This document shows, in pieces, positions 8,861 to 16,292 of a DNA stretch of 40,769 nt. How positions within the stretch are numbered: the first letter of the stretch is position 1; every line of letters begins with the position of its first letter. This DNA comes from Deltaproteobacteria bacterium (GTDB lineage Bacteria > Desulfobacterota > Syntrophia > Syntrophales > Smithellaceae). The notes below the pieces were generated by a model. That model made no database searches, was not told the origin of the DNA, and saw nothing but the letters and a program-made list of their open reading frames with translations. The stretch lies in the NCBI GenBank assembly GCA_019136325.1, contig JAGVUJ010000302.1, positions 1 through 40,769 of the forward strand, written 5' to 3'. Position numbers and translations under genes: made by a program.

Positions 8861-8884
8861 AACAGGAATCTTTTGTGGAAACCG

Positions 8885-8937
8885 AAAGGGGTAATTCGGG
8901 ACAGCAATTCCGAATTACCCCTTTTTTATCTTTTTTG
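8885..8937 (+). terminator. Intrinsic terminator after the acyl-CoA synthetase
   Basis: A perfect 15-bp stem (8885-8899 with 8910-8924), a 10-base loop, and then two T-runs up to about 8937. It is among the strongest terminators in the window. Confidence 0.92.
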
Positions 8938-8974
8938 TTATACTTCATGCGAATACAGGGAAGGAGGAATGAAT

Positions 8975-9172
8975 ATGCGTCACGGAATCTATCAGGTGTT
9001 CACAATCGTATTATTCACGATGTTGGTCATGTGCTGTCTATCATGCACGGAAGCGAAATGTAAAATCGATCAGACAGTATGCAATTATGATTGTCCGTCA
9101 ACCATCGGAGTGAAGCAGGCCTGCGAGCAAAAATGCAATCTGTTATACGATATTTGCAGAAGTAATAAATGA
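8975..9172 (+). CDS. Small exported six-cysteine protein
   Basis: 65 residues. The ATG at 8975 is used because AAGGAGG is seven bases before it; the ATG at 8969 is too close. An N-terminal hydrophobic helix (about residues 6-24) looks like a signal or anchor; the SC at its end is a poor lipobox. The mature part has six cysteines with spacing C-x6-C-x3-C-x9-C-x3-C-x6-C, which is mirror-symmetric and suggests a helical hairpin closed by three nested disulfides. A second protein at 31823-32107 has the related spacing 3-6-9-6-3 over the same 33-residue span. No family is recognised and no function is proposed. It lies after a strong terminator, 14 bases before the next small gene. Confidence 0.7.
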   Translation: MRHGIYQVFTIVLFTMLVMCCLSCTEAKCKIDQTVCNYDCPSTIGVKQACEQKCNLLYDICRSNK

Positions 9173-9186
9173 TATTGCTTTGATGT

Positions 9187-9522
9187 ATGGCTGATCCGAA
9201 ACATAGTCCTTTCAATAATTTACAAAATGAAATTGCACGGGAAAAGTTTGCCGCCCTGCGCAGGATTTCCGAAAATCTTTCCGGTTGCTTGAAAGAATTG
9301 GAAGCAATGAGCGTGCGGATCGATAAAGCTATTCAGGATAATCTCTCCATCCACGAGATCAACAAAATGATAGAATCGTTTAACGGTCTGCGGGAGGATG
9401 CCGAAGAATGGCGGTATTATCTGATTGCGACTCGTGAAGCATCCGGTCTTTTTCACAGCAACCTGAAAGCGGATATTTACGCGATTCCCCCGCGAAAGAA
9501 TCCTGTAAACAAGTCCGCATAA
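9187..9522 (+). CDS. Small helical protein of unknown function
   Basis: 111 residues with no signal peptide and no membrane segment, so probably cytoplasmic. Residues 12-95 look largely alpha-helical and charged, with leucine-rich repeats of the coiled-coil kind (NLQNEIAREKFAALRRI at 11-27), and the tail is proline-rich (IPPRKNP). There is no good Shine-Dalgarno site before the ATG, which follows the stop codon of the Cys-rich gene by 14 bases, so it may be translated by coupling. The family is not recognised. The call rests on an open frame of good length with ordinary codon use and on position. Confidence 0.55.
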   Translation: MADPKHSPFNNLQNEIAREKFAALRRISENLSGCLKELEAMSVRIDKAIQDNLSIHEINKMIESFNGLREDAEEWRYYLIATREASGLFHSNLKADIYAIPPRKNPVNKSA

Positions 9523-9540
9523 ATTAAAGGGCCGGAATAC

Positions 9541-10356
9541 TTATTCAATATCGGGAAAGGCCGGGTCCCGTTTTTCCAGGAAGGCTCCCACACCGTAAAA
9601 ACATTCGCCTGAAGAAATCAGTTCGGAGGCTAAAAGAGCCTCCAGTTTCAGCAAATCCGACGATAGGGTGTTTGCGCTTTGCCTGATAAGAGATAATGAA
9701 GATCTTATTGCGCGGGGTCCGTTTTGCGCGATTTTTTCCGCTAGAGCAACAGATTCATTAAGCGCGTTTCCTTTCGCGCTGATTCTGTTCGCAAGTCCCA
9801 TGAAATACGCCTCATCGGCGCTTACTTTCCTTCCGGACAGAATAAGATCGGCTGCGCGCGCGTGTCCGATAAGCCGGGTCAGCGCCGCCCCTCCTCCCCA
9901 ATCGGGCATGAGCCCCAATCTTGTTTCCGAAAAACATATGACCGCGTCAGGGTCCATCACGCGGATATCGCATCGTGTGGCAAGCTCGGCTCCGCCGCCG
10001 TACGCCAGGCCGTTGACCGCCGCAATCAAAGGAACAGGGATGGAGACAAACGCGTCAATGGATTTTCTTATCGCCGTGATCACGTTCCCGGCCGGTTCCG
10101 GGTCGCGTGTGGCGGCCGCATCGATGATACGTTTGACCATCGGATTGTCCGGGTGGACGTCGAAACCTGCGCTGAAGGATTTGTTGCCCGCTCCGGTGAT
10201 AATCACCGCGCGGGGAAGCGAAGCTGTAATTTCGGATGTTATCGATTCAAGCCGAAGGAAAAGCTCTTCATCAAAGGCGTTTCTCTTTTGGGGTCGGTTG
10301 ATGGTGACGATGGCCACCTTTCCGTTTCTTTCCAATAGAATGCTGTCGTTCTTCAT
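9541..10356 (-). CDS. Enoyl-CoA hydratase/isomerase family protein (crotonase)
   Basis: 271 residues, typical for crotonases, which add water to or remove it from CoA thioesters in the cytoplasm. The oxyanion-hole segments are SFSAGFDV (about 60-67) and GLAYGGGAELA (116-126). Both acid/base glutamates of classic hydratases appear kept: Glu124 in GGGAEL and Glu144 in FSETRLG. MPDWGG replaces the more usual IPGxGG. The gene lies 41 bases after the AcuI-like reductase and is probably co-transcribed. The pairing suggests 3-hydroxypropionyl-CoA dehydration or enoyl-CoA hydration next to enoyl reduction; the exact substrate is inference. Confidence 0.85.
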   Translation of the reverse strand: MKNDSILLERNGKVAIVTINRPQKRNAFDEELFLRLESITSEITASLPRAVIITGAGNKSFSAGFDVHPDNPMVKRIIDAAATRDPEPAGNVITAIRKSIDAFVSIPVPLIAAVNGLAYGGGAELATRCDIRVMDPDAVICFSETRLGLMPDWGGGAALTRLIGHARAADLILSGRKVSADEAYFMGLANRISAKGNALNESVALAEKIAQNGPRAIRSSLSLIRQSANTLSSDLLKLEALLASELISSGECFYGVGAFLEKRDPAFPDIE

Positions 10357-10397
10357 TGTATTTATCTCACTTTACCGGTTGATGATCTGATGAATCT

Positions 10398-11396
10398 CTA
10401 ATCCTGCATATCGACAATGATTCTTCCCCGGTGTTTTCCTGCTTTTATCTTCTCAATTGCGGGGATGACGTTCTGAAGCTTTACTTCCGTCGAGATGGAT
10501 TCGAGCCACGGGTATTTCCAACGCCCCGCCATGAGTTCCCACGCCCTTGCCCTGGTTTTCATGGGACAGTTCTGAGAGTCGATTCCGTACAGCGTGATGC
10601 CTCGCAAGATAAAAGGATATACGGTAAGAGACAAGTCGCCCGATGCCGCATTGCCGCAACAGGTAACCGCTCCGTTGCTCTTTACCGATCTCAGGGCAAA
10701 AGCGAGGAGATTGCCTCCCAGCGTATCAACGGCGGCATCCCACCTTTCTTTCAGAAGAGGTTTCCCCGCCGATTCGGCCGGATCGGGTATCTCAATGACT
10801 TCAGCCGCTCCCATACTCTTAATAAAAGAGCTTTCGTCGTAAATTCCGTTGACCGCCGTCACCCGGTAACCGGTGTGTGAAAGTATCGATACGGCGCTGC
10901 TGCCGACTCCGCCGCTTCCGCCTGTTACGAGAATTTCAGATCCTTCTTTTAAGCCGTGATCGACGAGTTTGAGAATGGACAGGGCGGCGGTAAGCCCCGC
11001 AGTGCCGAATATCATGCTTTCGCGCAAAGCCATGTTCGCGGGTTTTTTAACAATCCAGGAAGCCGGAACCTGAATATACTGTCCCAAGCCGCCGGAGGTG
11101 TTCATGCCCAGATCGTAACTGGTGACAATCACTTCTTCGCCCGGCTTAAAGTCCGCCGAACTGCTTTTTTCCACAATGCCGGCAGCGTCTATGCCCGGCG
11201 TGTGCGGATATTTTTTCGTAACACCTCTGTTGCCCGAAGCTGAAAGCATGTCCTTGAAATTGAGCGACGAATAAAGCACCCGGACAAGAACATCTCCCGC
11301 GGGAAGGCTTTCCGTTGATAATTCCTCGATGGCGCTGGTAAATTTTTTATCTTCCGATTCCCGCACGACAAGCGCGCGATATTTTTTTGTTTCCAT
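10398..11396 (-). CDS. acuI: AcuI/YhdH-type acryloyl-CoA reductase (MDR superfamily)
   Basis: 332 residues from METKKYRALVV; AGGAGG sits six bases before this ATG, so the longer in-frame start at 11447 is rejected. It is a zinc-free medium-chain reductase: SSLNFKDML and PGIDAAG in the N-terminal domain, the NADPH Rossmann motif VTGGSGGVGSSAV near 148-160, and the subfamily signature FILRGITLYGIDS near 270. AcuI proteins reduce acryloyl-CoA to propionyl-CoA with NADPH. A TetR gene lies upstream and a crotonase downstream, and a 14-bp operator identical to the one before the TetR gene lies 27 bases before this start. In Rhodobacter the TetR-family AcuR controls acuI, a matching arrangement. The symbol is by family; activity is not proven. 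Confidence 0.85.
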   Translation of the reverse strand: METKKYRALVVRESEDKKFTSAIEELSTESLPAGDVLVRVLYSSLNFKDMLSASGNRGVTKKYPHTPGIDAAGIVEKSSSADFKPGEEVIVTSYDLGMNTSGGLGQYIQVPASWIVKKPANMALRESMIFGTAGLTAALSILKLVDHGLKEGSEILVTGGSGGVGSSAVSILSHTGYRVTAVNGIYDESSFIKSMGAAEVIEIPDPAESAGKPLLKERWDAAVDTLGGNLLAFALRSVKSNGAVTCCGNAASGDLSLTVYPFILRGITLYGIDSQNCPMKTRARAWELMAGRWKYPWLESISTEVKLQNVIPAIEKIKAGKHRGRIIVDMQD

Positions 11397-11422
11397 GATA
11401 AACCTCCTGTATGTTTTGTTCG

Positions 11423-11436
11423 AGACCGACCGGTCT
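11423..11436. promoter_or_regulatory. TetR operator before the acuI-like gene
   Basis: AGACCGACCGGTCT, that is AGACC and GGTCT arms with a 4-base spacer. An identical 14-mer occurs at 12090-12103 before the TetR gene. The arrangement matches the AGACC-N4-GGTCT boxes known for NemR-type TetR repressors. Confidence 0.8.
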
Positions 11437-11481
11437 AGGGTAACCAATGTAAAAGCACAGCATTATCCATGACACCACATT

Positions 11482-12087
11482 CTATCCTTTCGAATCGATA
11501 CTCTGAAGATACGAAATGAGCGAAGCGATTGTGGAATGCAACCGTTTTTTCGATTTGTCGGATGTATACAGTACACATGCGCCGAGCAGGCCGGAAAATA
11601 TCATGTTGCTGACATCTTCCGTATTCACGTTCCTGCCGATACCTCCCGTTTTTTTCTCCTCATCCAGAAGTCGCCGGATCATCTTTCCCAACCGGATGAA
11701 GCCGGTATTGACTTCTTTGGCGAGCTCCGGCGCCTGATCGCTCAGTTCAACCGCCAGATTGACAAAAATACAGCCGCCCGGAAAATTCCTGGAATCCGCC
11801 AGATAACGGTCGCGGTAGTTTTCCAGCAGTTTTTGAATTTTCAAAAGAGGCCTTGATTCTTCCTCCAGTTTATAAAGATTTCGTTCGCGCCAGATTTTTC
11901 TGGCCGAACTCAGCATGTCGCGAAAAAGTTGTTCCTTGCTTTTAAAATGGTTGTAAAATCCGCCCTTGGAAGTGCCGACCGCTTCGATAATATCCGTCGT
12001 TGACGTGCTGGCATATCCTTTAACGGAAAAGAGCTTAAGCGACTCCTCTATAATGCGTTCTTTTAATGTTGTGGTTTCTTTCATCAT
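11482..12087 (-). CDS. TetR-family repressor (NemR/AcuR-like)
   Basis: 201 residues from MMKETTTLKERI; the longer frame to 12267 would run through a likely promoter and operator and lacks the family alignment. Residues 10-55 are the TetR helix-turn-helix (EAVGTSKGGFYNHFKSKEQLF). In the ligand domain the segment FPGGCIFVNLAVEL places a cysteine at residue 106, the position of the redox/electrophile-sensing cysteine of E. coli NemR. Identical operators lie at its own promoter and before acuI, so autoregulation and control of the acuI-crotonase genes are likely. Acrylate-type electrophiles or acryloyl-CoA are reasonable ligands; this is inference. Confidence 0.88.
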   Translation of the reverse strand: MMKETTTLKERIIEESLKLFSVKGYASTSTTDIIEAVGTSKGGFYNHFKSKEQLFRDMLSSARKIWRERNLYKLEEESRPLLKIQKLLENYRDRYLADSRNFPGGCIFVNLAVELSDQAPELAKEVNTGFIRLGKMIRRLLDEEKKTGGIGRNVNTEDVSNMIFSGLLGACVLYTSDKSKKRLHSTIASLISYLQSIDSKG

Positions 12088-12089
12088 AC

Positions 12090-12103
12090 AGACCGACCGG
12101 TCT
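12090..12103. promoter_or_regulatory. TetR autoregulatory operator
   Basis: AGACCGACCGGTCT, the same 14-mer as at 11423-11436, ending two bases before the tetR ATG at 12087 and covering the predicted transcription start. Confidence 0.8.
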
Positions 12104-12105
12104 CC

Positions 12106-12134
12106 CTTGTACAGAAAACATCCTTCCGTGTCAA
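12106..12134 (-). promoter_or_regulatory. Promoter of the tetR gene
   Basis: On the minus strand TTGACA (12134-12129), a 17-base spacer and TACAAG (12111-12106). Transcription would start near 12099, inside the operator, leaving a leader of only about 12 bases with no clear Shine-Dalgarno site. Confidence 0.55.
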
Positions 12135-12448
12135 TCATTATTCCTTGACGACTCTGCGCTTTGTTTTGCAGAGCAAGCCTTAACTTCGATTTTACCTCTT
12201 TGCGGCCTGTTTTCCGGTTTGCGCCGGAAGGATATAGGGGGCATGGACACGCCAGCGCAATGCTCATTGGTAAAGTAATATGATTTTAACGATCGCTGTG
12301 ATATAATTCATCAGAAAGCATAGGCGGGAGCCACGCGTTCATATGCGCAACGCTTCGGCCGCGTCGGGACACCGGGAGGCAACCTGATCACAAAACTCAA
12401 TCTGAGACCGTTCTGTTCAATGTCATAAAAGAATTAAGGAGGCAATCC
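12135..12448. other. Intergenic region before the Cache gene
   Basis: No gene seen. TGATATAAT at 12299-12307 is an extended -10 box for the plus strand without a good -35 box. Between 12320 and 12400 the sequence is GC-richer with short inverted repeats (for example GCGTT near 12334 with AACGC near 12348), which may be a structured leader of the Cache gene; it does not match a riboswitch class known to me. Confidence 0.35.
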
Positions 12449-13249
12449 ATGAGACGCTTTGTGTTCGTGATGACGGCATTGATTTTTTTCATGACCGGAC
12501 AGGCATTGGCCGCGGATAATCAGGTTAAAACGGTTCTGAAAATAAAATCTGATATCTCGAATGTTCTGAAGGGAATCGAAAAGACGATTGCTTCTGCCGC
12601 GAAGGAAGCAGGCAAGCCGGACCTGCTGCCTGAAGCGGATATGAGAAAACTTCTGCAAAGTTGCAACGCCGGCCGGTCCTATGTAATCGATTCCGCGTTC
12701 ATCGACAACAGGGGTATCATGAAATTTATCGAGCCTCAGCAGTATCGAAAGCATGAAGGCTCGAATATCGCCGGGCAAGAAGCCGTTGCGAAGATGATGA
12801 AAACACGGAAACCATGGATGGGGAACGCATTTGTTTCCGTCGAAGGCATAAAATCCATCGATATTGAATATCCCGTTTTTTCAAAAGATAAACAGTTTCT
12901 CGGTTCGATCAGCATGCTGATCAAGCATGATGAGCTGATTCGTTCTGCCACTGGAAAAACCGAAAAAGAGAAGGGTGTTAATTGTATGGTCATGCAGAAG
13001 GATGGCCTGATCCTTTATAAAACAGATCGGACACAGATAGGCCATAACACGTTTACGGATCCCCTCTATCAAGATTTTCCCGAAGTGATCGCGCTCGGGA
13101 AACGGATGATGAAAGAGAAAGAAGGCGAAGGGTTTTATTCTTTTACCTCGCCGGGAACGCACCGGGCGGTCAGGAAACGGACTGTCTGGAGAACGGTGCA
13201 TTTCTTTAATAATGACTGGATTATTACGGCCTATCAAGAGGTTCAATAA
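12449..13249 (+). CDS. Secreted Cache-type sensor-domain protein
   Basis: 266 residues. AAGGAGG lies six bases before the ATG. Residues 1-22 are a clear Sec signal peptide ending ALA-A. The mature part looks like a Cache-like extracytoplasmic ligand-binding domain: a long first helix (KTVLKIKSDISNVLKG), then YVIDSAFIDNRGIMKFIEP, the IDIEYPVFSKDKQFLGSISM strand block and a second half ending NNDWIITAYQE. No transmembrane anchor or signalling output domain follows, so the protein should be free in the periplasm. It is followed 78 bases later by another stand-alone Cache protein. It may bind a small organic acid and act with a separate transporter or receptor; this is inference. Confidence 0.7.
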   Translation: MRRFVFVMTALIFFMTGQALAADNQVKTVLKIKSDISNVLKGIEKTIASAAKEAGKPDLLPEADMRKLLQSCNAGRSYVIDSAFIDNRGIMKFIEPQQYRKHEGSNIAGQEAVAKMMKTRKPWMGNAFVSVEGIKSIDIEYPVFSKDKQFLGSISMLIKHDELIRSATGKTEKEKGVNCMVMQKDGLILYKTDRTQIGHNTFTDPLYQDFPEVIALGKRMMKEKEGEGFYSFTSPGTHRAVRKRTVWRTVHFFNNDWIITAYQEVQ

Positions 13250-13327
13250 TCCACGGCACAGGATAATGAAAACGGCCGCGAACGACTTTTGTCGTGCGGA
13301 GAATCATTGCCAATAAAAGGAGGGAAT

Positions 13328-13840
13328 ATGAAAAAGGTATGGACGGCGGCGCTCGTTGGTTTTTTGAGCGCCTGGGTATTTTGTTTGCCGGTTGTCGCTC
13401 AGACACAGGGGCTGGCAAATTCTAAGGCTCAGGATCTTCTGATTAAAAGTGAAGTGGAAACAGCCGTGAGTATGCTTGGGGCCATTCATGCCCGGCAGCA
13501 AAGCGGAGAAATGACCATGGAAAAAGCCAAAAAGCTCGGCGCCGACCTGCTCCGGGAGTTGCGATACGGATCGGACGGATATTTCTGGGCCGATACGACG
13601 GACGGCGTTAATGTGGTTCTGTATGGCCGCAGGGATGTGGAGGGAAGAAACCGTCTGAATGATAAGGACTCCAAAGGCAATTACTACGTTAAAGATTTTA
13701 TGGCCAAAGCGAAAGCCGGCGGCGGATATGTCGAATACTGGTTTACAAAGAAGGGACATACCAAAGAACAGGCCAAGAGATCCTACGTTCTGCCGTTTAA
13801 ACCATTCGGATGGGTTGTCGGCACCGGGTACTATCGTTAA
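13328..13840 (+). CDS. Secreted single-Cache (sCache_2) protein
   Basis: 170 residues from MKKVWTAALV; AGGAGGG is three to four bases upstream, and an earlier in-frame start at 13289 would put 13 residues before the signal peptide. The signal peptide ends near VVAQTQ. The rest is one sCache_2 domain: the helix with AKKLGADLLRELRYG, then DGYFWADTTDGVNVV, the GRNRLNDKDSKGNYYVKDF segment and the closing PFKPFGWVVGTGYY. Such domains are usually the sensor of chemoreceptors or kinases, but here nothing follows. Related stand-alone proteins are found with TRAP transporters and in anaerobic deltaproteobacteria. It is likely co-transcribed with the upstream Cache gene. Confidence 0.8.
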   Translation: MKKVWTAALVGFLSAWVFCLPVVAQTQGLANSKAQDLLIKSEVETAVSMLGAIHARQQSGEMTMEKAKKLGADLLRELRYGSDGYFWADTTDGVNVVLYGRRDVEGRNRLNDKDSKGNYYVKDFMAKAKAGGGYVEYWFTKKGHTKEQAKRSYVLPFKPFGWVVGTGYYR

Positions 13841-13903
13841 AATTTCGAAGGTGGCAACGGCTTTAAGCGTGCGTGACTTCAACGAGGATGATTCTTCCCG
13901 CTT

Positions 13904-14887
13904 GTGAAAACACTGATTCTGACAAGGCATGAGATAGAAAAAATACTGACTGCCGGAGTAGCGAATGAAACGGTTGAAAAGGCTTTCCGGGCATACAGCC
14001 TGGGGTTCACGCAGATGCCGCCCAAGAGCTATTTGTATTTTCCGAAGGGCGATTTGCGATCGATGCCGGCATATATTTCCGGTGAAGGCTTTGACGCGGC
14101 CGGTATCAAATGCGTGAATGTTCATCCGCAAAACGCGGCCGGCTTCCTGCCGGCTGTCATGGCCGTCGTCATTCTGAATGATACCGGGACAGGTTTCCCG
14201 CTGGCTGTCATGGACGGCACCTATCTTACGTGTATTCGAACCGGCGCGGCCGGAGCCGTTGCGGCAAAATATCTGAGCCGGGAAGATTCGCAGGTTGCAG
14301 GCTTCGTCGGCTGCGGCGCTCAGGCGCGGGCTCAGTTGTCCTGCCTGCTGGAAGTTCGCCATATTCGAAAGATTAAAATATGGCAATTCCCAAAGGATAA
14401 GGAATGCGCTCGACGCTTTAGCCGGTGGGCGCGGAAATATTATAAGCTGGAAACTCATGTATCTGCCCGCATCGATGTTGTGACCATGCAATCCGATATT
14501 GTCATTACCACAACGCCGTCGCGCGTTCCTCTGGTGACCCGTGTTTCTCCCGGAACGCATATTAATGCCATCGGTGCGGACGCTCCGGGCAAACAGGAAA
14601 TCAATCCGGAGATATTAAAGCAGGCCACCGTGGTGGTGGATGACTGGATACAGGCTTCCCACAGCGGCGAGATGAATGTGCCCTTAAGCCGGAAGCAGAT
14701 AACGAAAAGAAATGTGCACGCACAGTTGGGAGATATCGTGACGGGAAAGAAGCGGGGCAGAATATCGGCAAAAGAAATAACGTTCTTCGATGCGACCGGA
14801 TTGGCCATTCAGGATATTGCCTGCGCGGATATCGTTTATCAATCGCTCAAAAGCAAACGTGGGATTAAAAGCATCAGGCTTTTTTAG
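13904..14887 (+). CDS. Ornithine cyclodeaminase / mu-crystallin family dehydrogenase
   Basis: 327 residues starting at GTG. The family includes ornithine cyclodeaminase, archaeal alanine dehydrogenase and ketimine reductases, all NAD(P)-dependent. The N-terminal part has MPPKSYLYFPKGDLRSMPAY, then GIKCVNVHPQN, the signature DGTYLTCIRTGAAGAVAAKYL (key residues T, R, T, G, A), and the Rossmann motif GFVGCGAQARAQL (about 142-154). ITTTPSRVPLV and HINAIGADAPGKQEI near 200-228 are also typical. The catalytic Asp of true cyclodeaminases is matched by the D of GADAPGKQE. It lies between a Cache gene and a membrane protease, with no obvious pathway partner; amino acid or imino acid metabolism is likely. 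Confidence 0.85.
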   Translation: MKTLILTRHEIEKILTAGVANETVEKAFRAYSLGFTQMPPKSYLYFPKGDLRSMPAYISGEGFDAAGIKCVNVHPQNAAGFLPAVMAVVILNDTGTGFPLAVMDGTYLTCIRTGAAGAVAAKYLSREDSQVAGFVGCGAQARAQLSCLLEVRHIRKIKIWQFPKDKECARRFSRWARKYYKLETHVSARIDVVTMQSDIVITTTPSRVPLVTRVSPGTHINAIGADAPGKQEINPEILKQATVVVDDWIQASHSGEMNVPLSRKQITKRNVHAQLGDIVTGKKRGRISAKEITFFDATGLAIQDIACADIVYQSLKSKRGIKSIRLF

Positions 14888-15018
14888 CAGCAATAATATT
14901 CCAGTGTCTGAAACTCCAAAATTCCGGATGAGATTTGAAATTCCACGATCAATATGTTGACGATTGACCGCAAATCATGATTGTGTAATTTAAAATTACT
15001 TTTCTGAACGGGTTGGGG

Positions 15019-16281
15019 ATGGAGAAGACACTTTTGATCCTATTTTTGATTTTGTTTCTCGGCCGGATTGTCTGGCGGTTTGTCTTGCAGCGGCTCAACA
15101 TCAGGCATTTGCGCGATCACGGAAAAATTATTCCGGCGGTTTTTCAGGGCATGATCGATGAAGCGACGCTGTCCAGAATGGTGGATTACACTTGCGATAA
15201 TTCACGACTGGAAACTAAAGAGGATTTAACGGACGATATTCTGGAACTGGCCGTATTGTTTCTCCTGCTGCCGGTGTTGGTCGGGGAAATTGCCGGTTTG
15301 CAACTGCACCTGATCTGGCAGACGCTGATTTTTTTCGGCGCTCTGGCCTTGATCGGCGGCGTTGTCGGCATTCCTTTTGATATCTATCACACGTTTGTTC
15401 TGGAAAAAAAGTACGGTTTTTCCACGATCACCTGGAAGCTGTGGCTGACCGATCTGATGAAGTCCCTGATGATTGCCACCATCCTGATGGGCGTTTTGCT
15501 TTCCGCCTTCATGGCGTTTATTCTTTATCTGCCGAAGAGCTGGTGGTTTTGGGCGTGGATTTTTTTCACTGCATTCGAAATTTTATTGATGTGGCTTTTT
15601 CCCGTGGTCATTGCGCCGCTCTTTAATAAGTACGAGCCGGTTCAAGACGAGGCACTGAAAGAAAAAATCACGGCGCTGCTGGCCAATGCCGGATTGAAGG
15701 CCAAGGGAATTTTTCAGGTTGATGAAGGCAAACGCTCCAGACACACCAATGCCTATTTTACCGGCATCGGCAAAACCAAGCGCATTGTTCTTTTTGATAC
15801 ATTGCTGGCGTCGCATTCGCACGAGGAAATCCTGTCGGTGCTGGCGCACGAAATCGGCCACTGGAAAAAGAAACATATCCTCAAACAGTTGATTTTTATG
15901 ATTGCCGCATCCTTTGTCGGATTTTATCTGGTTTATCTGCTGGTGAACTGGCGTCCGCTCTATGGCGCGTTCGGCTTGCAGCAGACCCCTGTTTACGCCG
16001 GTTTGCTGCTGGTCTCGCTTTATTTCAGTTGCATCGCATTTTTCTTCAGTCCTTTGGGCGCTTTCATCTCGCGCCGCTATGAGCGTGAAGCCGACAAGAT
16101 GGCGCATGAACTGATCGGGATATCCGAACCGATGATTAATGCCCTCAAAAGGCTGGCCAAAGACAACCTGTCCAATCTGCATCCTCATCCCTGGTATGTA
16201 TGGTTTTATTATTCTCATCCTCCGCTGCTGGAGAGAATTGAATATTTAAAATCAATCGATAAAGAAATCGGCAATACGTAA
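15019..16281 (+). CDS. Ste24-like M48 family membrane metalloprotease
   Basis: 420 residues from the ATG; a TTG two codons earlier is also possible, and neither has a good ribosome site. M48A proteases cleave C-terminal or misfolded membrane protein substrates in the cytoplasmic membrane. Hydrophobic segments lie near residues 3-22, 76-118, 150-170, 176-200, 288-308 and 326-350. The zinc motif HEIGH is at 277-281 and the third ligand is Glu355 in YEREADKMA. The length and the long N-terminal membrane part match Ste24-type enzymes rather than HtpX. It converges on thiE with only 11 bases between the stop codons. Confidence 0.88.
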   Translation: MEKTLLILFLILFLGRIVWRFVLQRLNIRHLRDHGKIIPAVFQGMIDEATLSRMVDYTCDNSRLETKEDLTDDILELAVLFLLLPVLVGEIAGLQLHLIWQTLIFFGALALIGGVVGIPFDIYHTFVLEKKYGFSTITWKLWLTDLMKSLMIATILMGVLLSAFMAFILYLPKSWWFWAWIFFTAFEILLMWLFPVVIAPLFNKYEPVQDEALKEKITALLANAGLKAKGIFQVDEGKRSRHTNAYFTGIGKTKRIVLFDTLLASHSHEEILSVLAHEIGHWKKKHILKQLIFMIAASFVGFYLVYLLVNWRPLYGAFGLQQTPVYAGLLLVSLYFSCIAFFFSPLGAFISRRYEREADKMAHELIGISEPMINALKRLAKDNLSNLHPHPWYVWFYYSHPPLLERIEYLKSIDKEIGNT

Positions 16282-16292
16282 GCCGACAGGCG

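Noticed and set aside
12320..12400. Possible cyclic-di-GMP (GEMM) or SAM riboswitch before the Cache gene
   Set aside because: GGAGGCAACC looked suggestive, but the conserved GEMM and SAM core segments are not present in order.
13304..14560. 418-codon minus-strand frame opposite the sCache and cyclodeaminase-family genes
   Set aside because: It spans two unrelated real genes and has no domain.
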